Assembly: GCA_030427485.1 (NCBI GenBank)
Contig: JAUICG010000013.1
Span: 79,517 to 143,516, forward strand
Length of the DNA stretch: 64,000 bases
Source: Gammaproteobacteria bacterium
GTDB taxonomy: Bacteria > Pseudomonadota > Gammaproteobacteria > Pseudomonadales > Halieaceae
Direction: 5' to 3'
Position numbers and translations under genes: made by a program. Shown piece after piece: positions 27,555 to 37,114 of the stretch (positions within the stretch are counted from its first letter, which is position 1; each line of letters opens with the position of its first letter). The notes under the pieces are model-generated. The model saw only the letters and a list, made by a program, of their open reading frames with translations, ran no database searches and was not told the DNA's origin.

Positions 27555-28145
27555 ATGACCGGAAAGTTTTCCGTCAGTACAACCAAGAGCGGCGACTGCC
27601 TGCGGGATCATTTCCTGTTGGCGATGCCCGGCCTGACCGAGGGAATTTTTTCGCAGAGCATCACCTATATTTGCGAGCACGGTGAAAGCGGCGCCATGGG
27701 CATCGTCATCAACCGGCCGCTGGACCTGACGGTCACGGAGATATTCGAGCACTTGCAGATCAGCGCAGGCCATGACTTTTCCTCCGAACCGGTAATGGCC
27801 GGTGGCCCGGTGCAGATGGATCACGGGTTCGTGTTGCATCGCAATTGCGACAAGAGCTGGGAAGCCAGTCTCAAGGTTACTGCGGAGATCACCCTGACGA
27901 CATCACGCGATATATTGCGCGCCATCGCCATCGGCGAGGGACCGCGCGATCACCTGATCGCGCTCGGCTACGCGGGCTGGGGCGCCGGCCAGCTTGAACA
28001 GGAGTTGGCGGACAACAGCTGGCTGACCCTGCCGGGCAACGGCGATGTCATTTTTTCCACACCCTGTGACCAACGCCTGGGTGCAGCCGCGGCGCAGCTG
28101 GGTATCGATATGAACCTGATATCGGGCCAGGCCGGCCACGCCTGA
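27555..28145 (+). CDS. yqgE: UPF0301/AlgH family protein YqgE
   Basis: 196 residues with the family motifs LLAMPGL near the N-terminus, GAMGIVINRPL, GGPVQMDHGFVLH and GYAGWGAGQLEQEL. A cytosolic protein of unknown biochemical function found in most Gammaproteobacteria next to ruvX. The gene order gshB-tonB-yqgE-ruvX is preserved, which supports the assignment. Confidence 0.93.
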   Translation: MTGKFSVSTTKSGDCLRDHFLLAMPGLTEGIFSQSITYICEHGESGAMGIVINRPLDLTVTEIFEHLQISAGHDFSSEPVMAGGPVQMDHGFVLHRNCDKSWEASLKVTAEITLTTSRDILRAIAIGEGPRDHLIALGYAGWGAGQLEQELADNSWLTLPGNGDVIFSTPCDQRLGAAAAQLGIDMNLISGQAGHA

Positions 28146-28176
28146 TCACTCGCCAGGCGCAGCCAGTTCAGTCGCA

Positions 28177-28617
28177 ATGCCCCAGTCTCATCGCACCGTA
28201 ATGGCGTTCGATTTCGGCCTGAGCCAGATCGGCGTGGCTACGGGCAACAGTCTGCTGGGCACCACGCAAGCACTGCCGATACTGAAAGCCAGGGACGGCG
28301 TCCCGGAATGGCGTCTGCTGGAAGGCCTGGTCGCTGAATGGCGCCCTGACCTGCTGGTGGTGGGAGACCCGTTGAACATGGACGGCAGCGACAGCAAGCT
28401 GAGCGGACTGGCCGCGAAGTTTGCGCGCCGACTGCACGGGCGGCTAGGCCTCCAGGTAGAGATGGTGGATGAAAGACTGAGCAGCTTTGCAGCAAAACAT
28501 GAATCCCGCGAACGCGGCCACCGGGGCGACTACAAGCGCCGGCCCATAGACAGCCTCGCCGCGGAGCTGATACTGCGCACCTGGTTCGCCGAGCACGGCA
28601 GGCGCAGCAGTTCCTAG
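28177..28617 (+). CDS. ruvX: RuvX/YqgF Holliday junction resolvase-like nuclease
   Basis: 146 residues with an RNase H fold: AFDFGLSQIGVATGN at the N-terminus, VVGDPLNMDGSDS, VDERLSSFAA and PIDSLAAELIL. Acidic residues in the first, third and last motifs form the active site. Implicated in 16S rRNA 5' processing and resolution of Holliday junctions. In Pseudomonas pyrR and pyrB follow; here a dioxygenase gene takes that place. Confidence 0.93.
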   Translation: MPQSHRTVMAFDFGLSQIGVATGNSLLGTTQALPILKARDGVPEWRLLEGLVAEWRPDLLVVGDPLNMDGSDSKLSGLAAKFARRLHGRLGLQVEMVDERLSSFAAKHESRERGHRGDYKRRPIDSLAAELILRTWFAEHGRRSSS

Positions 28618-28706
28618 TCTGCATCGCTCGCCAGCCGCCCGCGGCGCACGCCCTCACTACAGCAGCCGGTGTGCGGGGAAGGCTAGTTGGCGTCCGGGAA
28701 TCTGGC

Positions 28707-28712
28707 TATACT
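28707..28712 (+). promoter_or_regulatory. -10 element before the PhyH-like gene
   Basis: TATACT, 28 bases upstream of ATG 28741. A good -35 at standard spacing is not apparent, so activation by another factor is possible. GGAG ribosome binding site near 28730. Confidence 0.4.
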
Positions 28713-28740
28713 GAAAACCGACAGGTTCTGGAGAGTTTGA

Positions 28741-29772
28741 ATGAATGCCGGCATTAGCGCGCTCGATTTCGCAGGCATACTACGTCAATCAGACGAACTG
28801 GCAACGGCAGGATCGTGGGATGAGGCCATCAAGCTGCTTTCTGATTCCAATCGGCGCGAGGAGCATCCGGACGTCGAAAAACGGCTCATGGAAGTGCGGC
28901 ACCGGGCCTTTGCCGACATCGCCGCCAGGGCAACGGTACCCGACTGGCCAAAGTCCCTGCCTGATTACTTCCCGGGCGAGACATCCATTCCGGAAATACC
29001 GGCTAGCGAACTGACCGCGGATATCATCACATCGGCGATCGCACACCACGGATCATTGATGGTGCGCGGATTGCTTGACCAGCACGTGGCCCAAGGTATC
29101 CGCGACGCTATAGACCACACTTTCAACAGCGCCGCCATCGTGCGGAGGCTGCGCACGCAGGTACCGCCCTGGTACCTGCCTTTCAGTCTGCATCGCGAAG
29201 ATCAAAAGTTTGGCGCGGAACGCTCCTACGCGAGGCGCGGAGGTGGCGTGCTGGCTATCGATGCGCCGCGCGCCCTGTTCCGCCATATGGAGGCTTTGTC
29301 GGCCGTCGGTTTCGACCGCCTGCTGGAAGACTACTTCGGCGAGCGTGTCGCGCTGTCGGCGAAGAAAACCACGCTCAGGCGAACCGAACCCGGCGCCCTG
29401 GGCGGCTGGCACCAGGACGGCTCCTTTCTAGGTACCGACATCCGGTCCCTGAACATATGGACGGCCCTGAGCCCATGTGGCGTGGATGCCCCCGGCCTTG
29501 AAATCATCCCCTGCCGCCTGAACAGCCTGGTGAAAATGGGCGGCCCGGATATTTTCGACTGGGCGGTCAGCAATGAAACGGCCGCCCGCTATGGCGCCAG
29601 TTATTCGATCGCGCGCCCGGTGTTTGAAACCGGGGACGCGTTGTTGTTTGACGAGATGACGCTGCACCGCACCGGGGTCAACGACAGCATGACCAAAACG
29701 CGTTACGCGATAGAAATGTGGTGTTTCGCCGCATCGACTTACCCGCAGGAGCAAATTCCCATCTGCTGGTGA
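28741..29772 (+). CDS. Phytanoyl-CoA dioxygenase (PhyH)-like Fe(II)/2-oxoglutarate oxygenase
   Basis: 343 residues. WHQDGSFLG supplies His224 and Asp226, LHRTGV gives His309 as third iron ligand, and Arg321 in TKTRYAIE should bind 2-oxoglutarate. The first 75 residues form a helical region with no recognised motif. Members hydroxylate small molecules or lipid-like acyl chains; the substrate cannot be predicted. The gene has its own -10 and sits where the pyrimidine genes are in Pseudomonas. No signal peptide. Confidence 0.83.
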   Translation: MNAGISALDFAGILRQSDELATAGSWDEAIKLLSDSNRREEHPDVEKRLMEVRHRAFADIAARATVPDWPKSLPDYFPGETSIPEIPASELTADIITSAIAHHGSLMVRGLLDQHVAQGIRDAIDHTFNSAAIVRRLRTQVPPWYLPFSLHREDQKFGAERSYARRGGGVLAIDAPRALFRHMEALSAVGFDRLLEDYFGERVALSAKKTTLRRTEPGALGGWHQDGSFLGTDIRSLNIWTALSPCGVDAPGLEIIPCRLNSLVKMGGPDIFDWAVSNETAARYGASYSIARPVFETGDALLFDEMTLHRTGVNDSMTKTRYAIEMWCFAASTYPQEQIPICW

Positions 29773-29822
29773 TCTTCAGGCCAAACCGACGAATAGTCAT
29801 CATCGGACACACGAAAGGCCTG

Positions 29823-29851
29823 AAAAACTCCGGGGGGCGCTATCGCCGGAG
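29823..29851 (-). terminator. Intrinsic terminator overlapping the pilU stop codon
   Basis: On the minus strand CTCCGG and CCGGAG (29828-29833 and 29846-29851) flank a 12-base loop that contains the pilU stop codon, followed by a run of five U residues. Confidence 0.5.
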
Positions 29852-30979
29852 AAACCGTCCGTCCTGATCGGGCTGGCCGGTGGCCAGCGCCAGGCTGTCG
29901 CCAGTCCCCAACTCATTCCTGTCCAGCATTTTGATTTGCAGGCGCACATCGTTGGCGGAATCCGCGAAGCGGATCGCCTCTTCCTTGGAGATCAATCCCC
30001 CCTTGTAGGCTTTCACCAGTGACTGGTCGAGTGTCTGCATGCCAATCTCTGTCGACTTGGCCATCAGGTCCTTGATCAGGTGCACCTCACCCTTGCGGAT
30101 ATATTCCGCGACCAGGGGAGAGTTGAGCAGGACTTCCACTACCGGTGTGCGACCTTTCCCGTCTTTACGCGGCAGTAGCTGCTGCGCGACCATCGACCGC
30201 AGATTCAACGACAGATCCATCCACACCTGGTTGTGCAATTCGGCAGGGAAAAAGCTCTGTATCCGGTCGAGCGCCTGGTTGGCATTGTTGGCGTGCAGCG
30301 TGCACAGACAGAGATGGCCGGTCTCGGCGAAGGTCAACGCCTGCTGCATGGTCTCCGCAGTGCGCACCTCGCCGATCAATATCACATCCGGGGCCTGCCG
30401 CAGAGTGTTCTTCAGAGCGACATCAAAGGACTCGGTATCCATGCCCACCTCGCGCTGCGTAACGATACAGCCGGCATGCTCATGGATAAACTCTATCGGA
30501 TCCTCAATGCTTATGATGTGGCCGCGGCTATTGCGATTGCGATAGTCGACCATCGAGGCGAGGGAAGTCGACTTACCGGTACCCGTGGCGCCGACGAAAA
30601 TGACCAGGCCGCGCTTGGTCATTGCAAGGTCCCTGATTATCGGGGGCAGTCCCAGTTCTTCAATAGTCGGTATCACGGTCTGGATTCGACGCACGACCAG
30701 GCCGCATTGCCCCCTTTGTACGAACGCGCTGGCGCGGAAACGACCGAGTTCCCTGGTGCTGAGCGCATAATTGCATTCATGGTGTTTTCGAAAGTCGATC
30801 TGCTGATCCTCGCGCATCGTCGACAGCACCATTTCGCGCGCTTCTTCTTCCGTTACCGGCCGGTCGCTTATCGGATATATCTGGCCGTCCACCTTGATGC
30901 AAGGCGGAGCGTGCGCTGTGATAAACCCGTCGGAGGCGCCTTCCTTTACCATCCTCTGGAGCAAGATTTCAATGTTCAT
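29840..30979 (-). CDS. pilU: Type IV pilus retraction ATPase PilU
   Basis: 379 residues, the PilT/PilU family of hexameric secretion-type ATPases. Walker A is GATGTGKST (130-138), followed by the Asp box, LIGEVRTAETM as Walker B and the HLCLCTLHANN His box. The C-terminal extension after the ATPase part distinguishes PilU from PilT. It assists PilT in depolymerising type IV pili on the inner face of the membrane. Lies 29 bases downstream of pilT on the same strand. Confidence 0.95.
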   Translation of the reverse strand: MNIEILLQRMVKEGASDGFITAHAPPCIKVDGQIYPISDRPVTEEEAREMVLSTMREDQQIDFRKHHECNYALSTRELGRFRASAFVQRGQCGLVVRRIQTVIPTIEELGLPPIIRDLAMTKRGLVIFVGATGTGKSTSLASMVDYRNRNSRGHIISIEDPIEFIHEHAGCIVTQREVGMDTESFDVALKNTLRQAPDVILIGEVRTAETMQQALTFAETGHLCLCTLHANNANQALDRIQSFFPAELHNQVWMDLSLNLRSMVAQQLLPRKDGKGRTPVVEVLLNSPLVAEYIRKGEVHLIKDLMAKSTEIGMQTLDQSLVKAYKGGLISKEEAIRFADSANDVRLQIKMLDRNELGTGDSLALATGQPDQDGRFLRR

Positions 30980-31008
30980 ACTCGCGGCCCTTCCCCGACT
31001 ACAAGCAA

Positions 31009-32043
31009 CTAGAAGTTTTCCGGCATTCTCGCCTTTTCGCGCGCGACTTCCTTGGTGATGATACGCTTTCCTACGAGGTCCTCAAGACACTGATCCATCG
31101 TTTGCATACCCAGCGCATGACCGGTCTGGATCGCTGAATACATCTGCGCCACTTTATCTTCACGGATCAGGTTTCGTATGGCCGAAGTACCACGCATGAT
31201 CTCGTGCGCCGCGACTCGCCCGCCGGTGGCGCGCTTGAGCAGTGTCTGCGATATCACGGCCTGCAGGGACTCCGACAACATTGAGCGCACCATGGATTTT
31301 TCCGCCGCCGGGAACACATCGATAACGCGGTCTATCGTTTTGGCCGCGGAGGTGGTATGCAGCGTACCGAACACCAGGTGTCCGGTTTCCGCAGCTGTGA
31401 GCGCAAGCCGTATTGTCTCCAGGTCGCGCATCTCACCCACCAGAATGATATCGGGGTCTTCCCGCAGCGCGGAGCGCAGGGCCTCCGAGAAACCCAGCGT
31501 ATCACGGTGTACCTCGCGCTGGTTCACCAGGCACTTTTTGCTCTCGTGCACGAACTCGATCGGGTCCTCGATGGTCAGGATATGCTCGTACTTGTTGTCG
31601 TTGATGAAATCCACCATTGCCGCCAGAGTGGTCGACTTCCCGGAACCGGTTGGACCAGTCACCAGCACCAGCCCACGGGGCATCATCGAAATATCGCGAA
31701 AGACCTGTCCCATGCCGAGGTCTTCCATGGTGAGTACCTTCGACGGAATGGTACGAAAGACGCCGCCGGCACCGCGGTTCTGGTTAAAGGCGTTGACACG
31801 AAAGCGGGCGACACCCGGCACTTCGAAGGAAAAATCGGTTTCGAGGAACTCTTCATAATCCTTGCGCTGCTTATCGTTCATGATGTCGTAGATAAGCTCA
31901 TGAACCTGCTTGTGTTCCATTGGCGGCAGGTTGATACGGCGAATATCGCCGTCTACGCGAATCATCGGCGGCAGCCCGGCTGATAGGTGCAGGTCTGACG
32001 CACCCTGCTTGGCACTGAACGCCAATAATTCCGTTATATCCAT
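31009..32043 (-). CDS. pilT: Type IV pilus retraction ATPase PilT
   Basis: 344 residues. Walker A GPTGSGKST (130-138), Walker B ILVGEMRDLETI, and the AIRNLIRE motif near the C-terminus needed for retraction are all present. It drives twitching motility by pulling pilin subunits back into the membrane. First gene of pilT-pilU and divergent from yggS, as in Pseudomonas. Other pil genes lie outside the window. Confidence 0.97.
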   Translation of the reverse strand: MDITELLAFSAKQGASDLHLSAGLPPMIRVDGDIRRINLPPMEHKQVHELIYDIMNDKQRKDYEEFLETDFSFEVPGVARFRVNAFNQNRGAGGVFRTIPSKVLTMEDLGMGQVFRDISMMPRGLVLVTGPTGSGKSTTLAAMVDFINDNKYEHILTIEDPIEFVHESKKCLVNQREVHRDTLGFSEALRSALREDPDIILVGEMRDLETIRLALTAAETGHLVFGTLHTTSAAKTIDRVIDVFPAAEKSMVRSMLSESLQAVISQTLLKRATGGRVAAHEIMRGTSAIRNLIREDKVAQMYSAIQTGHALGMQTMDQCLEDLVGKRIITKEVAREKARMPENF

Positions 32044-32143
32044 GCTTGATAATCCCCCGTCGGCTGTTGGTATCCGCGCGGACGCCTTTCAACCCTATTA
32101 TTGTCCGTGTCGCCCAGGCGCCAAATCCGCTAACATCCGCGCC

Positions 32144-32836
32144 ATGAACGAACAACAGCTCACCAAGAATATAGCAAAGCTGCGCGAAAGGGTAAGGCGG
32201 GTCGCTGAAAAAAGCCAGAACGCCAATCATCCGGTGCAGATTGTCGCCGTGAGCAAGACCCGGTCCGCGCAGGACATCAGGGCCGCCCACGCCTGCGGCC
32301 TGACAAATTTTGGCGAGAGCTATCTGCAGGAAGCCCTCGAGAAAATACACGACCTTGAGGACCTGCCCCTCATCTGGCACTTCATTGGTCCAATCCAGTC
32401 CAACAAGACGTCCGGTATTGCCACACATTTTGACTGGGTACACAGCGTTGATCGCGCCCGGGTCGCCGAGCGCCTCAACGCACAGCGACCACCCGGGCTG
32501 GAGCCATTGCAGGTCTGTCTCCAGGTCAATATATCGGGCGAAGGCAGCAAATCCGGCGTCACACTCGAGGATTTGCCGCAACTGGCCCGCCGGGTGCACG
32601 AGCTGCCGCATCTCAAGCTGCGGGGCCTGATGGCAATACCCGCGGCGGACGCCGAGCCCTGTCGACAGCGTGCGGCTTTCCGCCAGATGCGCCACGCGCT
32701 GGCGGAACTCCGGGCACTGGTGCCCGATGCCGACACGCTATCGATGGGCATGTCCGCCGACATGGACGCGGCAATCCTGGAGGGCACCACGATGCTCCGG
32801 GTCGGCACGGGGATATTCGGCCCGCGCAACAGGTGA
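32144..32836 (+). CDS. yggS: PLP homeostasis protein (YggS/PLPBP)
   Basis: 230 residues forming an alanine racemase-like TIM barrel without the second domain. VAVSKTRSAQDI holds the PLP-binding Lys (about residue 36), and HFIGPIQSNKT, LQVNISGE and MGMSADMDAAI are family motifs. It binds pyridoxal phosphate and buffers vitamin B6 and amino acid pools. ATG 32144 matches the family N-terminus, while the frame is open 78 codons upstream into pilT. First in the yggS-proC-yggT-metX-metW-rdgB-hemW run. Confidence 0.94.
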   Translation: MNEQQLTKNIAKLRERVRRVAEKSQNANHPVQIVAVSKTRSAQDIRAAHACGLTNFGESYLQEALEKIHDLEDLPLIWHFIGPIQSNKTSGIATHFDWVHSVDRARVAERLNAQRPPGLEPLQVCLQVNISGEGSKSGVTLEDLPQLARRVHELPHLKLRGLMAIPAADAEPCRQRAAFRQMRHALAELRALVPDADTLSMGMSADMDAAILEGTTMLRVGTGIFGPRNR

Positions 32837-32890
32837 TTTTGACGGATTGCGGCGTGTATACTGCACGACTATTTTATCTTCGGTAACCCT

Positions 32891-33727
32891 ATGGCAGACG
32901 GACACACGTATCTACCACACATCGCTTTTGTCGGCGCCGGCAATATGGCCAGCAGTATCATCGGCGGCCTGCTTGACAGCGGCCATCCCGCTGATCGCAT
33001 CAGCGCGGCAGACCCTTTTCCGGACAGTCTGGAACGGCTGCGCGCGGTCGCTCCGGTAGCGGTGTACGGCGACAACGCCGCGGCGGTTGAGGGCGCAGAC
33101 ATCGTTATCCTGGCGGTGAAACCGCAGGTTATGGCCGAAGCGGCGGGCAGCATCGCCACAGCGGTGCAGACCAGCCGCTCGCTGGTAATCTCCATCGCGG
33201 CGGGGGTGACTATCGCCAGCATGCAGTCCAGGCTAGGCCCCGATGCCGCCATTGTGCGCTGTATGCCCAACACCCCGGCGCTGGTGGGCAGCGGTGCCAG
33301 CGGGCTCTTCGCCAACGACAACACATCCGCACAGCAGCGCGCGTTTGCGGAGCTGGCCCTCTCCGCCGTGGGTATTACCTGCTGGGTGGACTCCGAAGCG
33401 GAGCTGGACGCCATTACCGCCCTGTCCGGCAGCGGACCGGCCTATTTCTTCCTGTTGACTGAGGCGATGATTGACGCGGGCGTCGCGCTGGGGTTGAGCC
33501 GCGAGACAGCCACCCTGCTCGCGACACAAACCGGGCTGGGCGCAGCGCGCATGGCACTGGAAAGCGATGTGGACCTGGTGGAGTTGCGACGCCGGGTGAC
33601 CAGTCCTGGCGGCACCACGGAACGCGCGATTCAAAGCTTTGAGAATGATGACCTTCGAGGCGCAGTGGCCAGGGCGATGCGCGCTGCCGCCGACCGGGCC
33701 ACCGAAATGTCAATGGAAATGGGTTAG
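32891..33727 (+). CDS. proC: Pyrroline-5-carboxylate reductase
   Basis: 278 residues. [15 protein letters not shown] near the N-terminus binds NADPH, and the C-terminal [23 protein letters not shown] and ATEMS segments form the dimeric substrate site. Catalyses the last step of proline synthesis. ATG 32891 is preceded by a modest TCGGTAA. The stop TAG overlaps a GTG that could start yggT. Confidence 0.97.
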   Translation: MADGHTYLPHIAFVGAGNMASSIIGGLLDSGHPADRISAADPFPDSLERLRAVAPVAVYGDNAAAVEGADIVILAVKPQVMAEAAGSIATAVQTSRSLVISIAAGVTIASMQSRLGPDAAIVRCMPNTPALVGSGASGLFANDNTSAQQRAFAELALSAVGITCWVDSEAELDAITALSGSGPAYFFLLTEAMIDAGVALGLSRETATLLATQTGLGAARMALESDVDLVELRRRVTSPGGTTERAIQSFENDDLRGAVARAMRAAADRATEMSMEMG

Positions 33728-33732
33728 TGCCA

Positions 33733-34320
33733 ATGAGCGCCTTGTATGCAATCCTGATTTACCTGATCCAGACCCTGCTCAGCCTCTACCTGGTGGCCAT
33801 GTTACTGCGCTTCCTGCTGCAACTGGTGCGCGCGGATTTTTACAATCCGATTTCCCAGTTCGTGGTGAAGATCACCAATCCGTTGGTGGTTCCGCTGCGC
33901 CGCGTTGTTCCCGGCTATGCGGGTGTGGATACCGCATCGCTGCTACTGGCCGTCTTGCTGCAGGTCGCCGGCATAGCGGTGGTTGCCTTTATCCGCTTCG
34001 GAACTATTCCGCCGCCGGTGCCGCTTCTGCTCGGCGGGCTTCTGGGTGTCGTCGCCCTGCTGGTTCAGATGTATTTTTTTGCGTTGCTGGCCATGATCAT
34101 TCTGAGTTGGGTCGCGCAGGGCAGCCGCCATCCCGCAATCCACCTGCTGTACCAGATTACCGAGCCGTTGATGGCGCCAATGCGCAAATTGCTGCCACCG
34201 ATGGGCGGACTGGATTTCTCCCCGATTCTCGCCTTTATCCTGATCAATGTTGTGCAGATAGCCCTGCAGCATATGGCCGCGGCGGTGGGCGTGCTCGGTT
34301 TCGCACCCTGGCTGGGTTAG
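33733..34320 (+). CDS. yggT: YggT family inner membrane protein
   Basis: 195 residues from ATG 33733 (GTG 33727 inside the proC stop is the alternative). Two YGGT repeats, each with a pair of membrane helices; the repeated sequence around [12 protein letters not shown] and [13 protein letters not shown] marks the loop after the first helices of each unit. Role not firmly known; linked to osmotic stress and in some bacteria to cell division. Downstream of proC as in most Gammaproteobacteria. Confidence 0.93.
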   Translation: MSALYAILIYLIQTLLSLYLVAMLLRFLLQLVRADFYNPISQFVVKITNPLVVPLRRVVPGYAGVDTASLLLAVLLQVAGIAVVAFIRFGTIPPPVPLLLGGLLGVVALLVQMYFFALLAMIILSWVAQGSRHPAIHLLYQITEPLMAPMRKLLPPMGGLDFSPILAFILINVVQIALQHMAAAVGVLGFAPWLG

Positions 34321-34337
34321 CGGACGGATCCGGAATC

Positions 34338-35477
34338 ATGAACCCCCAGCACTCCGTCGGTATCGTCACGCCGCAAGTCGCGCACTTCGACGCGCCGCTG
34401 CAACTGGCCTGCGGCCGCGAACTGCAGAATTACGACCTGGTGTATGAAACCTACGGAACGCTGAATGAGCAGCGCAGCAATGCCGTGCTCATCTGCCACG
34501 CGCTCAGCGGCAACCATCACGCAGCGGGCTACCACAGCGCTGAAGACAAGAAGCCGGGATGGTGGGATGAGTGTATCGGCCCGGGGAAACCGATTGATAC
34601 CACGCATTTTTTCGTCGTATGTCTGAACAATCTGGGCGGTTGTCACGGCTCTACCGGTCCGAGCTCCATCAATCCCGCGACCGGAAAGCCCTGGGGATCC
34701 GATTTCCCTCCCCTGCGAACACGGGACTGGGTACACAGCCAGGCGCGTCTGGCGGATTACCTCGAAATCGATTGCTGGGCCGCGGTGATTGGCGGCAGCC
34801 TGGGTGGAATGCAGGCCATGCGCTGGTCGCTGGAGTTCCCGCAGCGCATCAGGCACTGCATTGTCATTGCCGCAGCTCTCAAACTCAGCGCGCAGAATAT
34901 CGCGTTCAACGAGGTGGCGCGCCAGGCTATCGAATCGGACCCGGGGTTTTTCGACGGAAGCTACCAGCAGCACAACACCATACCGACCCGGGGTCTGGCG
35001 CTCGCGCGAATGATCGGTCATATCACCTATCTGTCAGACGATGCCATGGCGAATAAGTTCGGGCGCGACCTGCGTTCCGGCAGCCTGCTGAGAGGCGAGG
35101 TTTCCAACGCGGAATTCCAGGTTCAAAGTTACCTGCGCCATCAGGGCAGCCAGTTTTCGGGCAGCTTCGATGCCAATACCTACATACTGATGACCCGTGC
35201 ACTGGACTACTTCGACCTCGCACTGGAATACGACAACGACCCGGTGGCCGCTTTCCAGCATGCGCAGTGCAGTTTCCTGGTGATTTCCTTCTCCACGGAC
35301 TGGCGGTTCTCGCCGGAGCGCTCCCGCGAGATTGTCAACGCCCTGATCGCGGCGGACCGGCCCGTAAGCTATGCCGAAATCGAGGCGAAAGAAGGGCACG
35401 ATGCGTTCCTCATGCCGATTCCCCGCTACCTCGATGTGTTTAGCGCGTATATGCTGCGCGTGAGGGATGAAAACTGA
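34338..35477 (+). CDS. metX: Homoserine O-acyltransferase (MetX type)
   Basis: 379 residues of the alpha/beta hydrolase fold. Ser154 in [10 protein letters not shown] is the nucleophile; Asp in [11 protein letters not shown] and His in GHDAFLMP complete the triad. It acylates homoserine, the first committed step to methionine. MetX enzymes linked with MetW in Gammaproteobacteria usually use succinyl-CoA rather than acetyl-CoA, which is my preferred reading here. The frame is open far upstream, but ATG 34338 begins at the family N-terminus. Its stop overlaps the metW start (TGATG). Confidence 0.95.
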   Translation: MNPQHSVGIVTPQVAHFDAPLQLACGRELQNYDLVYETYGTLNEQRSNAVLICHALSGNHHAAGYHSAEDKKPGWWDECIGPGKPIDTTHFFVVCLNNLGGCHGSTGPSSINPATGKPWGSDFPPLRTRDWVHSQARLADYLEIDCWAAVIGGSLGGMQAMRWSLEFPQRIRHCIVIAAALKLSAQNIAFNEVARQAIESDPGFFDGSYQQHNTIPTRGLALARMIGHITYLSDDAMANKFGRDLRSGSLLRGEVSNAEFQVQSYLRHQGSQFSGSFDANTYILMTRALDYFDLALEYDNDPVAAFQHAQCSFLVISFSTDWRFSPERSREIVNALIAADRPVSYAEIEAKEGHDAFLMPIPRYLDVFSAYMLRVRDEN

Positions 35478-36067
35478 TGCGCCTGGACCTTTCGCATATT
35501 CAGCGCTGGATCGCACCTGAATCGCGGGTACTGGACCTCGGTTGTGGCGATGGCGTCTTCCTGGAGTTCCTGCGCGACCAGCGGCAGGTCAGGGGCACAG
35601 GCCTGGAAATCGACCAGCGGTATATTACCGCCGCCATATCGCGCGGCATCAATGTCATCGAGCAGGACATGGACGCGGGTCTCGCCAATTTCCCCGACCA
35701 GAGCTTCGATACAGTGGTGCTCGCACTGGCACTGCAGGCGGTGAAATACCCCGAAAGGGTACTGGATGAGATGCTGCGTATCGGTCGCGAGGGCATTGTC
35801 ACCTTCCCCAATTTCGGACACTGGCGCTGCCGCCTGATGCTGGGCCTGCAAGGCCGCATGCCGGTATCGAGTTTCATGCCGTATACCTGGTACAACACGC
35901 CGAACATCCACTTCTGCACGGTGAAGGACTTTGAAGACCTGTGCCGGGCCAAGGGCATTCGTATCGTTTCAAGGGACGTCGTGGGCGAAACCCGGGACCA
36001 GCCGATGCTTTCCAACAAGTGGCCAAACCTCTTCGCCTCCACGGCAATCTACCGGATCAGTCGATAA
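35477..36067 (+). CDS. metW: Methionine biosynthesis protein MetW
   Basis: 196 residues with a small class I methyltransferase-like fold: VLDLGCGDGVFLEFL at the N-terminus and GLEIDQRYI. MetW is always paired with MetX and is thought to activate or assist it, with no proven methyl transfer. Overlaps metX by one base, so the two are translated together. Confidence 0.95.
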   Translation: MRLDLSHIQRWIAPESRVLDLGCGDGVFLEFLRDQRQVRGTGLEIDQRYITAAISRGINVIEQDMDAGLANFPDQSFDTVVLALALQAVKYPERVLDEMLRIGREGIVTFPNFGHWRCRLMLGLQGRMPVSSFMPYTWYNTPNIHFCTVKDFEDLCRAKGIRIVSRDVVGETRDQPMLSNKWPNLFASTAIYRISR

Positions 36068-36068
36068 T

Positions 36069-36509
36069 ATGCGTCTACCTCTACCTATGCGATTCCTGAT
36101 TATCTGCCTGGCACTGGTTGCCAGCCCCGCACCGGCACAACAGTCGGAGACCTTCGGTCCGTTTGAACTGCACTACAGCGTGGTCAACACCACATTCCTG
36201 GAGCCGGATATCGCCGCGACCTACGGTATCACCCGCGGAGAAAAACGGGCGATTCTCAACCTGGCCGCTCGAGAGAACGTGGCTGGCGGCAGTGAATCGC
36301 GCACCATGGCGCTCAAGGGGCGCACCTGGGACCTGATGCAGGAACAGGCGCTCGAGTTCAGGGAAATTCGCGAGGGCGATGCCGTCTACTACATAGCCGA
36401 GTTCGCCTTCATCAACGAGGAGTGGCGCTTTTTTGAATTCGACTTTCGGCCCTCCGGCGCGCAGCAGAGCTACACGTTCAAATTCAAGCACCAGCTCTTT
36501 GTCGAGTGA
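36069..36509 (+). CDS. DUF4426 periplasmic protein
   Basis: 146 residues from ATG 36069, with an alternative ATG six codons later. A signal peptide ends at APAQQ, followed by one DUF4426 domain with [13 protein letters not shown] and a beta-rich mature part. The function is unknown. It is conserved between metW and rdgB in Pseudomonas-type gene orders. The stop overlaps the rdgB ATG. Confidence 0.88.
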   Translation: MRLPLPMRFLIICLALVASPAPAQQSETFGPFELHYSVVNTTFLEPDIAATYGITRGEKRAILNLAARENVAGGSESRTMALKGRTWDLMQEQALEFREIREGDAVYYIAEFAFINEEWRFFEFDFRPSGAQQSYTFKFKHQLFVE

Positions 36510-37114
36510 TGGCTGAACCGGCACGCAGGCACACCGTGGTCCTCGCCAGCGGCAACGCCGGCAAACTGCGGGAGTTGGGAGAGGTGCTCGCGCCGCTGGG
36601 TGTAACGCTCACTCCGCAGGCGGCGTTCAACGTGCCCGAGGTCAATGAAACCGGCCTGAGTTTTGTCGAGAACGCGATCATCAAGGCGCGCGCAGCCGCA
36701 CAGCACAGTGGTTTGGCGGCGATTGCGGACGACTCCGGCCTGGAAGTGGACTATCTCGACGGCGCCCCCGGCATTTACTCTGCGCGCTATTCAGGAACCG
36801 GTGACGAGGGCAACAATGCCCGCCTGCTGGAAGAGTTGCGCGACGTCCCCGAAGCGCAGCGCAGCGCCCGGTTCCAGTGTGTACTCGTTTACATGCGCCA
36901 CGCGGCCGACCCGACACCGCTGGTATGCCAGGCCAGTTGGGAGGGCTCTATACTGCGCGCACCCAGGGGTGAGCACGGTTTCGGTTACGACCCGCTGTTC
37001 TACGTACCGGAACACCAGTGCAGTTCCGCGGAGCTGCCACGCGCGCTGAAAAACCGCATCAGTCACCGGGCAAAAGCCAGCGCGCTGCTGTTCCAGGCCC
37101 TGCGATCACGCTGA
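36509..37114 (+). CDS. rdgB: XTP/dITP pyrophosphatase
   Basis: 201 residues of the Ham1 family. [14 protein letters not shown] at the N-terminus, [20 protein letters not shown], and the C-terminal [12 protein letters not shown] and SHRAKA motifs form the nucleotide site. It removes deaminated purine triphosphates from the pool. ATG overlaps the preceding stop and its own stop overlaps the hemW start, so four consecutive genes are coupled this way. Confidence 0.96.
   Translation: MAEPARRHTVVLASGNAGKLRELGEVLAPLGVTLTPQAAFNVPEVNETGLSFVENAIIKARAAAQHSGLAAIADDSGLEVDYLDGAPGIYSARYSGTGDEGNNARLLEELRDVPEAQRSARFQCVLVYMRHAADPTPLVCQASWEGSILRAPRGEHGFGYDPLFYVPEHQCSSAELPRALKNRISHRAKASALLFQALRSR

Noticed and set aside
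33639..34337. N-terminal extension of MetX by 233 codons
   Set aside because: Overlaps proC and yggT in another frame; MetX family N-terminus begins at 34338.
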